64,000 bases of DNA, from the NCBI GenBank assembly GCA_009823395.1, contig CM020518.1, forward strand, positions 15,578,501-15,642,500, written 5' to 3'. Source of the stretch: Thamnaconus septentrionalis. Its lineage: Eukaryota; Chordata; Actinopteri; Tetraodontiformes; Monacanthidae. A program made the translations under genes and the position numbers. Positions 1-10,271 of the stretch are shown here, in pieces (position 1 is the stretch's first letter; each line of letters begins with the position of its first letter). Under the pieces are notes generated by a model that made no database searches, was not told where the DNA came from, and saw nothing but the letters and a program-made list of their open reading frames with translations.

Positions 1-57
1 ATCCATCCTTTTTCATTACAAGCTTCTTCAGACAGAGGGAGAACAAGCAAAACTGCA

Positions 58-154
58 CAGTGACTGAACAAACTATTCAGTCACTGTGAATAGTGACTGA
101 ATAGTCACAAAACATTAGATCAGCTTTGAATGTTTTGTCACATTCAAAGCTGAT
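58..154. repeat. two adjacent hairpins, one with alternative pairing
   Basis: Bases 73-84 are a perfect 12-bp inverted repeat of 93-104 (8-base loop). Bases 119-133 pair perfectly with 140-154 (6-base loop). In addition 59-69 is the reverse complement of 76-86, so the middle arm could pair with either neighbour. This may be the end of a small inverted-repeat transposon or simply cruciform-prone DNA. No coding content is seen. Confidence 0.75.
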
Positions 155-603
155 TGATCTCGGTTTTTGTTTCCGCACAATCTGGTGGATCCGTTGGTTG
201 CTCTTTTGATTGCGCAAAGCACTTAGCACGTACGCGTGTACGCACACAGCCCTACACCCAGGGATGTGTTGGGCTGTTTGACTGTGCAAAACGCTTTTGA
301 GACAGCTCTGGATGTGATTTAGTGCTTTATAAAAAAGTTGATAGTTTGATCGATGAGCCAGATAAGAGATTGTAACTTCCTTTTGATGTTGTTGTAAACA
401 TTACAGCCTTGTACAGCCCGCAGTGAAAGACAATGTTGAATTAAGCCCCTCAGAGCCATTCCTTGTTTTCATTCAATGCAAAATGCTATCAGTGACCACT
501 CTTAAAACTGCAGCCGACGAACTGCAGTGCAAGGCACACTGCATACTAGAAAGGCGGTGTTAGTTAAAAAATAAAGAAAGAAAGAAAGAAAAAAAAGACT
601 CAC
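155..603. other. il7r intron (after exon 7), no exon recognised
   Basis: This stretch follows the donor of il7r exon 7 in the direction of transcription. I found no open frame long enough for the large final cytoplasmic exon of the receptor. A run of AAAG/AAGA repeats lies at about 568-597. The remaining tail exon or exons must be left of the window. Confidence 0.5.
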
Positions 604-3600
604 TGTATTGGGACTGCAGATGTGCACGAGTGTGTATTTTGGGTGGGGAATGATTGGGCACATGCAGGTGAAGATTCTAGAAAGGGCAGGGGGGGAAAAA
701 AGGCATAAATGAGGAGAGTCCAAAATGCGCTGATTTGTCCACAGAATCATCAGAGTAGAAAAGTCTTACTTGTGTTTCCAGAAAAAAACGATTGCAACAA
801 CCAACGAAATGATGAGACACACAAGTATGCAAATCTGCCATGTCCAGGTGTACGTCCAGGCGGGCATCCCGTCGCGTGTCCTGCCTTGCGTCCTGGCTGG
901 TACGTTACGTCCAGGTAGCTGCTCAACAGGCTGCTCTATTTACGAACAAGAGAAAGGTCAGATATTATTAATGCCACCTTTGGGAGGAGTTGTTCAAAGA
1001 CCAACGTCTCACTTACCACGAGGGGTTTCAAAACTGTACCATTTACTCCATTCACTCCAGGTGCCCTGCAGTTTATCGTAGGGTATTGCTCGCACTTTGA
1101 CATCATGCTTGGTACCCTTTTTGAGGCGATCCATGCTAATCCTCATGATGATTTTATCCGATGACGATATGTTCTGCCTCTGACAAAATGACATCACGGT
1201 CAAGTCAACATGTGCAAAGGGCTTCGACGAGTTAAATGGTGTCAGAAATCACGCAGGAATACCTCGTAGCCTGCGAGACTGCGGATGAACACCTGGAACA
1301 GTTGATTACTGACTTTGATGTATTCCTGCTCGTACGGCGTCCGAATATAAATAACAACCTGGTTAGATTCCTGGTTTATGGTTATATTTTGCACCTCCGG
1401 TCTTCTTGGTTTAACTGTCAGGACACAACAAAAATCAAAACTTGACGGGGATGGAGACAACATTTATTTATTTATCTATTTATTTACTCATTTATTATTT
1501 TACATGATCATCACATAATAATCAAGAGTTTGATACATCCATTAGCAACTGTAAATGACACTCACACAGTTTTTTGTGTGGCCCCCACATGCTCGTATGC
1601 CTGCCAGACAACATCAGGCCATGCCCCTAGTGAGGCAACAGATAGTGTCCTGGAGGATCTCCTTTCCCCCAAGTCTCGACCAGGTCATCACAGAACTCGT
1701 GGACATTCTGAGGAGCAACCAGGCGGTGCCGAATGGACCAAAACATAAAGTCCCAGAGGTGTTCTATTGGGTTGAGGTCAGGTGAACATGGGGGGCATTT
1801 CACTGGTATCAATCCCTTAATCCTTCAGGAACTGCCTGCATATTCTAGCCACATGAGGTGGGGCATTGTCCTGCTCCAGGATTAACCCAGGTGTCACTGC
1901 GCAGCAAGGGCAAAGGATTTCATCCCAATACCTGATAGCAGTCAGGGTATTATTATCTAACTAGTAGGGGGTCTTTGCTTCCTTTCAGGGATATGCCACC
2001 CCAGACCACCAGAGGAGCACAGGGTGCTTGTAGCCAGTAAACAATTGTAGTGTTCTATGGCAAATGCCAGTTGAGTGAGCACAGGGCCCACTACAAGACG
2101 CTGGGCCACCATCGTCTTGTTATCGGATTGTTTGGTCAGAAACATTCACACCAGTGGCCTTGCAGGAGGTCATTTTGCAGAGCCCTGGCAGTGCTCATCA
2201 TGTTCTGCCTTGCACAAAAGGAGAAGATACTGATCCTATTGAGTATCAGTAAAGAACCAGCTAGAAGAGATGAGGAGGGCGAAACATATCATAGGCCTCA
2301 TCCTGGAAAACTCTTCCTGTTTTGGGGTCTGAAATATTGTAGCCGCTCTAGTGCACCTGTTGTTTATTTCATTCACAACAAAGCAGATGCAACTGATTAA
2401 CATTCCCCTATGCTACTTAAAGTAACTGACTAGATCAAGTAACAGAAGTTTGACTGATTGCTATCCTGATTTTTTTTTTCTTTATTTTTACCTACACTAC
2501 ACACATTAAAAAGTGGCTGTTGAGTGTATAATCTTCAGAACTGACAAAGTTTTACCAGTGGTGGCGAGAGAGAATGTTTTAAAATGTCTTTTTGCTTCAC
2601 CAGTATGCATGAACAATGTATTTGCTGTAGTGTTGGAGTTCAAAATACTTACAAATTGAAAACAAATAGGGATCTTTTTTTTCTTTTCTTTTACATAAAA
2701 GATAAGCAATTCATTTTGCTAAAGGCAGCACAAGAGAGATCAGAATGTAGGTCACAGACTACAGGATGTTGTTGCTGGTGCTATAGATTTAGTGGATGAA
2801 TTATGCTTTTATGTTCACTTATTTTCTTTTAATTCCTGGTGGTTTTCCAACAACTCCACAGGAGCAGCGTATTACAAACAGTATAAGTGGCTGCACCAGT
2901 TATGACTGTTTGTTTGTTTGTTTAGGAGAGACTGCTGTTGTTTGTTGCTGTTTTTTTTTTTGTTTTTTTGACTGTGGGGTTGGTGGTTGGGGTTTTTGTC
3001 ACTATAGAAAGGTACAGATCCATATTAAAACCGCATGTGACGCATTTGACTACTTTGGGGCAGGGCAGGGGCTAGCGGCAACACCCGCTGCTTGCTGACA
3101 ACAGAAACTGTGGAGGAACGATAATTGCTTTCATGTCAGTCTCAAAAATACCAGAAAAGTGTCCAATAACACCAGGAAAAGTCGCTAGATTTGTCGCTAG
3201 TCGCTCTTGACAAAAAAAACCTCGACATTCTGGGGCAATGAGAGTAGCCAATAGGAAACATGCTGGGGCAATGAGGGTAGCCAATAGGAGACGTGAGTGG
3301 CTGTACTTGTGCCGACTTGCTCAGTCCCAATGTTAAGTTTGTTTGCGAAGCAGAAACGACATTGCAACATGAAGTGGACAAAGAACAGCAGTTTTTTTCA
3401 TTGAAAAATTGTAGTTTTTAATACTTTGCAAAAACCCAGTTAGCGGGCCTGATCTGGCCCGCGGGCCGTATGTTTGACACCCGTGTTGTAGAGGGATTTC
3501 TTTTTGTTGTTTGGACAGCAGAATTTTGTAGTTGTTTTATTTTGGGGCTGTGGGTGGGATTTTTGTTCTTTTTGTTTTTGAGTGTGGGGTTGCTGTGTTG

Positions 3601-6302
3601 GTGTCAGTTGAGTTTTTTGTTTTGGGATTATGGGTAGGCTGACTGTTTTTGAGTGGGGTTAAAGATGGTTTTGTTGTTGCATGGGGGTTGTTTTTTGGGA
3701 TTTTTGTCATTGCTATATTTTGGGATTGTGGGTTGGATTTGCTTGTTTGTTTGCTGGTTGTTGTTTTGGGAGGTGTAGTTTTTGTTGATTTGGATCCTGG
3801 TTGTTTTTTTGTATGTTTTATTGTTTTTTTATTTTGGGGTTGTGGTGGAGTCTTTTTTTTATTTATTTTTTTTTTGGGGTTAAGTTTTGTGGTTTTTTTG
3901 GTTTTGGGGTGGTTGTTGTTTTGGATAGAGTTTGTTATTTTTTGTTTAAGAGGGTGAGTTTTTATTGTTTTGTTTTGTGGTTTTTGTAGTTGTTTGACTA
4001 TCGGGCTGCGGGGTTATGTTTCTCGGGGAGGGTGGGGTTGCTGTTCTTTTGCAGGGTGGTTTTGGTGTTATGGGCAGGGGTTGTAACAGGTTGGTTGGTT
4101 GTTGTTTTCGGTGGGGGGTTTTCGTTGTTGATTTTAGGGTTGTGGTTTCTCTTTTTTCTTTTTCTTTTGGAGTTTGTTGTCATAAATTGTTTTAGTGTGG
4201 AACGGGCTCACTCCACAGAACAAACTCCCATGATAACTTAGATATGCCACTTCCCTCTTTCCAACTTTTATGCAACCGGATCATGGGTAAGTTGAGCCAG
4301 GATAACCAAGATATCCCGGGTTAATAACTTTTGAGTTGTTTGATATTTGTTGTCGCTGGGGTATTGTTTGTTTTGGAGGTTGTGGGTGGCGTTTTTTTTT
4401 TTATGCTTGCATGTTTTGGGGTCTAGGACTGTTTTTTGTTTTTTTTTGGCATTGTGTGTGAGGTTGGGTTTGATCATCATCATCATCATCATCATCATCA
4501 TCGTCATCACCAACCGAAGAAAATAAACAGATCCATCACTCAAAGACACATTTCCCTTTTGAAGGTTACTGGTTGGATTCTTTCAACAAAACAGGATTGC
4601 ACAATAAATATTTACTCTGATGTTCTTTACCTATTTTCTTCAGGTCGATTTTCTTTGTAATCTTTCTTCCCACGCATTCAACAGTCACATTCCAAGGAAC
4701 CACAGGAGTAACGTTCATGCTTATCGAGTTGCTGTTATTTTTAAAACATTCTTCTTTGTTATTCCTCACGTTGAAGTAACTGTGAATAGACATGTTTCGG
4801 CATTTACAGATTGTACATTTAATTTGGACTTTTGTCAAAAGACCATCACTTGGAATTTCTTACCACGCTGTAATTTTCTGAATGCCACTGGCCTCAGCAT
4901 CTTCATCATCCTCATCGATTCCGCACTCGGCCAGTTCACAGCTCAGGTTTAAAATCTTTGTCGAGATGTGAGAGATGCAGCGGAGACTTTGCTCTGAGGA
5001 GAAAATCCAACACATGAATGTTTTAAGATTTCATCCATGCGTACATATTTTTTTGTCAGACCGCTCTTCTGGGAAAGTAGGGTGTCATCATCTTTCTGTA
5101 AAGAGATGAGTTCAATGCCCTACTTTTGAGGGTTGTTCAACATTTATTTATTTATTTATTTAATTACTCAAATTAAAGATGCCCATTCAACCTTTAATTT
5201 GAGTGTTCAAATGAGAAATACAGAGGTGCTAACCAATGCCATTCTGGAGATTTCACAATTGTTAATTGGGCTGATCAGCCGTTATGGACTGAAAGTTTGA
5301 ACCAATCCATGTCCAAACTTGTTCACAGGACAAAGTGTATTTTTCACAAAAACAACATATAAGATTGTTTAAAACTAATGCGGCATTTTGGACCCTACAA
5401 CAGTATGGTCAAGGTTTGACATATCTCCTTTTCTGCTTGCTGCAATATGATTGGTTGATTTGTAATTAATAATAACATGGTACTTAAAGTGACCAGTGAA
5501 AGCATGTTAGCATTCAGCATTTGAATGAAAAGAAATGCTCATGGGCCGCCCATCTGTAATCTTGAGAAACAAAAGTGAGAGCTATATATATATATATTTT
5601 GGTCTTTATTCAACCCCTTCTTTGCTATATTGTCTCCTTTGAAGAAAATCATAGTGACAGTTTAGTGAGTAATCAGGCTCCAAGAGCATTGGAAACGGTC
5701 CAAACATAATCAGATTTGTTCTATTTTGACTGAATCAAGTCCTAAACATCTTTTTTGCTTCAATGAAATGCAAAAGTGAGAAACACACAATCACGAGTGA
5801 TTGTTGAGCAGCGGATCTGTTTTTATTTGCGGTACGCCAGACTTAATTTGCCACTGGCGTACTGATATTGTGCTCTGTACAGATTGTAGCATCACTTTGA
5901 GCACAATTCCCATGCTGAAAATAATGTTTAGTATTATTGTGACCCTGACAGACATACAGGGCAAGAACTCCTAGTGCATTGAAACACTTAGAACAAAAAC
6001 ATGTTCATAAAAAACACTACTATTACTCCTACTGCTACAACTACTACCTTTTCAATACTGTTTGCAAACAACATTTTAAGAATCTCTAAGTAAATCCCCG
6101 CATTTCCTTATTTCATCTCGTAAACTCGGAGAGAATACTGCCAGGTAATTCTGCAACCTGATTCATTCTTATTAAAGTAATCGGAAACAGCCTCCTCACC
6201 CATGTTGACGCTTTCACCGTCTCCACTTTGGGCCAGGCTTGCGGCCGGCAGCAGCAGCATCAGCAGCGCCAGCGCCGCAGTCATCCCACAGCCAGGTGGC
6301 AT
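604..6302 (-). CDS. il7r: interleukin-7 receptor subunit alpha (partial, 3' end outside window)
   Basis: This is a type I cytokine receptor chain on the lymphocyte surface that binds IL-7 and signals through JAK/STAT. Exons on the minus strand are 6302-6200, 4993-4864, 4779-4631, 1414-1293, 1179-1017, 935-770 and 676-604; all six junction phases agree and give 302 codons. The start is the Met at 6302, followed by a hydrophobic signal peptide; a second in-frame Met at 6284 is an alternative. Exons 2-3 form the first extracellular domain, with cysteines spaced as in IL7R and a KKIDL-x3-VKP linker like the human one. Exon 5 carries WSEWS at residues 209-213 within a stretch very like human IL7R. 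Exon 6 has a membrane helix at about 257-275. Exon 7 has a proline-rich box 1 (PIIPHPKYTL) for JAK1 binding. The stalk before the membrane is longer than in human. Intron 2 is only 84 bp. CRLF2 and IL2RG were considered but fit less well. Confidence 0.86.
1555..2145 (-). mobile_element. degenerate Tc1/mariner-like transposase relic
   Basis: This lies within il7r intron 3. Read on the minus strand, 1812-1627 encodes SPDLNPIEHLWD, the conserved stretch around the third acidic residue of Tc1-type DDE transposases. The neighbouring frame (2145-1957) is open but broken relative to it. No full transposase or clear terminal repeats remain, so it is a dead insertion. Confidence 0.65.
3080..3485. mobile_element. 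hAT-like element fragment
   Basis: The right end (3440-3483) has GGCCCGCGGGCC followed by GTTTGACACCCGTG, the terminal signature of a common fish hAT-type element. The same ending is seen on the element at 48214-48782. Two near-identical units containing GGGGCAATGAG and GTAGCCAATAG lie at 3232-3290. The left end was not found. Confidence 0.5.
3490..4465 (+). repeat. GT-rich, strand-asymmetric degenerate repeat
   Basis: About 1 kb in il7r intron 3 in which the plus strand is almost entirely G and T, with recurring TTTTGGGG, GGGTTGTGG and long T runs. Several open frames run through it only because the composition avoids stop codons; their translations are F/V/W/G-rich and not credible proteins. 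Similar sequence begins weakly at about 2905-3000. Confidence 0.75.
4472..4510. repeat. (ATC)n trinucleotide microsatellite
   Basis: About ten ATC/CAT units run from 4472, followed by interrupted units (CGTCATCACC). It is intronic in il7r. Confidence 0.9.
4994..6199. other. il7r intron 1, no further feature recognised
   Basis: This is the intron between the signal-peptide exon and the first ectodomain exon. It contains a TTTA tetranucleotide run (about 5143-5165), a short TA run (5583-5598) and otherwise unique AT-rich sequence. I see no coding exon or RNA gene in it. Confidence 0.6.
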
Positions 6303-8230
6303 CGCCTCGCGGGTGATCACATGCACACGGTGTCGGCTCAGCAGGCTCACAGTGCCGCCGTGAGACAAGCTGAGCAGCTTTTCTTGTCTGCTCCGCGAGA
6401 CAGGAAGCAGGAGTGGCCAGTGCACGGCAGAGGGGAGGGGGAGAGGAGGGGCCCCACTGAGGGTTGTCCTTTTTAAAAGTGTCTCTGTATAGCACAAGCA
6501 GCTGCTTCGGCATCATCTGATGGGGAGACGTGCTCAAACAAATTTCAGACTTCCAACTTGGGAAGACTACGCTGTCGCATGCGGCTCTCTCGCGTTACCA
6601 GAAACACGAAACATGGTTTCATTGGAAGTCCTTGCAACCGGAAAAAGGAGTCCGGTAGTCTGACAGTCAACTCTAACCAGTTGTACTTGAAATGTATAAT
6701 CGGGTACTTTCCAGCTGAGGTTGGAGTCGTCATTGCTAAAGCTTTATCAATATTTGGGTTTTGCATCACTCACTCTGCATGATGATGATGATGATGATGA
6801 TTATTATATGTTACCTGTTAATATGTTGCAATTTTACAAGGAAGCCATTTCAACTTCTGTTCAGTCTTGTTTAGTCTTTTTTTTTTTTTTTTTTCCGAAG
6901 AACAGAATGGCTTCCTTCCTCTGTAAATAACAACAACATTTTCTGCAGGTAACTATATAATGGCGACTATTTAAGTACACTTAAGCTGAATGATATCTAT
7001 TCCCACTGTGTTTTCTGCGTCTGCGGAGTGTGTGTCGCCGTCTCTGCAGCTCTGTGGCTTTTTGTACTTGCTGTCTTAGCTCTCAGTTTTGGTTTTGCTG
7101 CACGTTTCCTGTCTGGGTCAGTGTCAGCTGTTTCTCCTCTTCACTGCAGCACCTGCAGCAAAGATTCAACATGCAAAGCCAAAAGAGTGATGACCAGAGC
7201 GCTGCTTAGGTGACAGACAGATTGTGGTGAAGAGTAATACAGTGATAGGCTGGTGTCGCACTGATCACTTCAAATCACTGTTTCATGTGGGCCGGACTGG
7301 CTGTGGTTTACTTTGATTTTTTGATTTTGTCCTACAGTTATGTCTGTTGGGCGGGGGGGGGGGGGGGGGGGGGGCTTGTGTAATGCTGTGACACAGAAGC
7401 AAATAAGACAGAAAAGGGCTCTATCTTGACAACCATCACTGTAAAACAGCAACTGTGGAGCAGAAAGTCGAACCAGTAACCTACAAACCACTTCCCGTCG
7501 AGTCAACTGGTTTGTTTTCAAATGAGGTGTGTGCGCGCGCGTGCGTGCGTGCGTGTGTGTGTGTGTGCATGCGCAGCTAACACTCAGACATTTCACTGTT
7601 TCAGCTAAAAGACAACGCACTGCACTGTTTGCCTCCACCGTTGCCCTAATTGGTTTTTGTTGACTCTATGAGGACCATTTTATAATCTTGTACGTCTGGT
7701 TTCCTTCTTCCCCTTGACATTTGTGCATGTTGTTTCTAAAGGCAGCCACACACCTCCTTAGTGTACTTCCTACGGTTTGTTTCGCCCTAAATTCAGGCAC
7801 CGAGAGAGACGAAAGTCCGCTGCAGGATTTTGAAATTTTGCAAATTTGATGGTGCTTGACCCGTCGGTGACAAATCCATCACCATCCTTTCATAGATTTG
7901 GAGTAATTGCAAGTAAGCATAGATTTTGTAGTAGCAGTCTGCCCTATCAGGCCAAGACAGAAAAATATGAAAAAAAATAGAGGAAATTACTGCGAGCCAA
8001 GCAGCAGTAAGGAGGGATTCAAGTCATAACGGTGGCTGCCTTGTCAGAACTGGATAATGGTTTAATACTTTACTGGGAGACTGGTTTTTGCCAAGGGTTT
8101 AGTTAATAGCTTCTGGTGCGTCACTGCTCAGTGCGGGCCATAGATGTGTCGTACGCCACCCTTTGCACTAGTGGAACCTGATCTGTACTTGGTTAACCTC
8201 AGCAGAAAAAAAATCTGATTCGTCACTTTA
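6303..8230. other. il7r upstream region and intergenic DNA
   Basis: The first 200 bases upstream of the il7r start remain open in frame to 6497 and are probably 5' UTR or promoter; no TATA box stands out. Further right are a GAT run (6779-6803), a T run (6879-6894), a 22-G homopolymer (7353-7374) and a GCGT/GT microsatellite (about 7529-7567). The small plus-strand frame at 7028-7213 is hydrophobic at its start but has no gene context, and I do not call it. Confidence 0.5.
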
Positions 8231-8258
8231 AATGTTAACTATTTTCTTTCATCGAAGT

Positions 8259-8396
<138 letters not shown>

Positions 8397-9322
8397 ATAA
8401 ATATAGACCACGTATAGAAAGGCATATGAAGGGAATATGTATCATATTCATCAAATCAAATCTTGAACCTCGAACAAAAGGTCTAGACTACTTCCAGATT
8501 TTACAAGCATGTCCTGTTATATACTAAAAACAAAATGCAATTATAGGGAAGTCCACCACCAGCCTACTTGTTTTGACGGCTTCTGGTGCATCATTCCTTA
8601 AAATCCCTAATCAGTCCTCTGTACAACCCCTCGTCCCCATCCTTGATGATTATGGAAAAAGGTGAAGGGCATAGAGCAGAGAGATTCGATTGCAAGAGCT
8701 ACTATTGAAGGGCTAGTTTGATGCTAGGCATAGGAAGTCTAAAGACATCGGCCATTTTGTTTAAGGGGAATCAGGCAGAGGCTCACTCTTCACTGGAACA
8801 AGGAACTGGCTTGGAGGAAATAAACACCGGATGACTTGTGTCCAGGCACGAGGACGATCTGGCCTAAGCGGAAAGAGAAGCGCAACTCAATTACTCATGC
8901 GGGCGGCGGGACAGAAAGACCCAAAAGTACCGACATCAGGAGATAAACACAAAGGTGGAGGTGTGGGGTCGAAGACAGGAAGTGAAGGAGATGACACGAT
9001 GGGCCTGTTTGGGGGAATTTCAAAATAAAACAGGACGTGACAACTGATCTCATCTCATCTACAAATGTCATCTGCAGACTTGGCTACTAACCGACCCCTG
9101 CAGTAAGATGGATTGCATTTGGGACCTGATCACAGCCCATAACCGTGCAACGCTCATGTGTTCAATTTCACACACAAATCTTATCTTGTTCGTGTGAAAT
9201 TTTCTCAGTCAGTGGAGAATATGGAATCATTGAGAATCTTAGAAGGCCAGAAAATTAAGAAAGAACAGACAGTGAAGAACAGGTGATCAGCAAACGCAAC
9301 AGTCAACAGTGATCTGTTGAAA
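8397..9322. other. intergenic, nothing recognised
   Basis: Unique sequence with no credible exon, RNA gene or repeat structure that I can identify. Short open frames here lack codon bias or family resemblance. Confidence 0.4.
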
Positions 9323-9467
9323 GTGTGGCAAGGCGCAGAGGGCCCGGGCAGGCTTCAAACCCCAGACTCCTGGGTAATAGTCAACCATTCGGCCAAAGTG
9401 TTAGGGACGCCCTGGCGACTTTGGCCAAGTCAATTGGAGGCATGGTGACAGGAACGTCAACTGTCAC
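9323..9467 (-). mobile_element. tRNA-like SINE copy (left)
   Basis: This is about 145 bp, repeated at 10116-10271 with substitutions and small indels. On the minus strand it resembles a tRNA: a TTGGCCGAATGGTTGACTA box-A-like part followed by a GGTTTGAAGCC box-B-like part. It is therefore probably a tRNA-derived SINE or tRNA-like terminal repeat and not a functional tRNA gene. Confidence 0.5.
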
Positions 9468-9482
9468 ATCTCTCCCCCTCTT

Positions 9483-10050
9483 TGTTACGCCCCAGTCTAG
9501 GGGGTCTGAGACATAACAATCCTCCCCAAGTCCCAAGAAGCCACGGACACGTGGTTGGTTTACAAAATCATGACAAGATATGTTGAGCTATAGGCTTCGG
9601 GGTGGACCAAGGCCAAAATAACAAACAAAAGGTGTACTGACTAGGAGGCAATAACGCTAAGCTAACCAAACCAAGAGAAACAAATGACAAAAACTTAACT
9701 CCCTATTTTAACTGAAACAGGAGAAAACTACAAAACTGAGATGGCAATGCACCCTTAATGCTCGCAGTCCACAATCAGACAGACAAAGGACGTGTGGCCG
9801 GTGAGGAGAAGAGGAGGATGAGGAGTGCCTGCTGCCACCAGACGTCCGCCATCTTGGCCCCTTTGGTCTCTGGCGGTATCCTGGCTGCAGCCAATCACGG
9901 GCCAGGGCGTGGAACTTTCCACCTATCGCAGTCTCGCAACAGCACGCCTGTTCTTCATACAAAATTGGCAGAAACATGGAACAGTGAAAAACCACAGGGC
10001 ACACACACACAGCAGCCAAGCTAAAAGCAAAAATGGCTGCATACATAACA
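9483..10050 (-). mobile_element. probable solo LTR (about 568 bp)
   Basis: Read on the minus strand the segment starts TGTTATG and ends CGTAACA, inverted termini typical of LTRs. Its end (CTAGACTGGGGCGTAACA) resembles that of the solo LTR at 60864-61420 (AGGCAGTCCAGGACGTAACA). Length is also similar (568 against 557 bp). No gag or pol coding sequence is next to it. I could not find an exact target duplication: CTCTT lies on one side and CTTTC on the other. Confidence 0.55.
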
Positions 10051-10115
10051 CTTTCCACAATCACGTCCATGGACCCACCGCTAGCGCTACATGGATTCTG
10101 CCGACAATGCCAGAA

Positions 10116-10271
10116 TGTGGCAAGGCGCAGAAGGCCCGGGCGGGCTTGGAACCCCAAACCCCCAGGTAATAGTCATCACGCTAACCGGTCGGCCAAAGGG
10201 ATATCCCAATGGCCAAGTAGCCAGGGCGCATGATCAATTGGAGGCATAGTGACAGGACCGTCAACTGTCAC
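10116..10271 (-). mobile_element. tRNA-like SINE copy (right)
   Basis: This is a direct repeat of 9323-9467, in the same orientation. The minus strand shows GGCCGACCGGTTAGCGTGA (box-A-like) and GGTTCCAAGCC (box-B-like). The two copies flank the solo LTR at 16 and 65 bp. Confidence 0.5.

Noticed and set aside
3649..4241. Three hydrophobic plus-strand frames resembling membrane proteins
   Set aside because: G/T-only sequence naturally encodes F, V, W, G and L; there is no start context, family match or splice logic.
6108..6497. il7r start at the upstream Met (6497), giving a 65-residue extension
   Set aside because: The extension is Pro/Ser/Arg-rich and would bury the signal peptide; the Met at 6302 puts the hydrophobic core at the N-terminus.
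7028..7213. Small secreted or membrane peptide with a hydrophobic N-terminus
   Set aside because: No homology, no neighbouring exons and a length expected by chance.
9323..10271. Functional tRNA genes on the minus strand
   Set aside because: Box A and B resemblance is partial, the copies diverge, and no full cloverleaf could be drawn.
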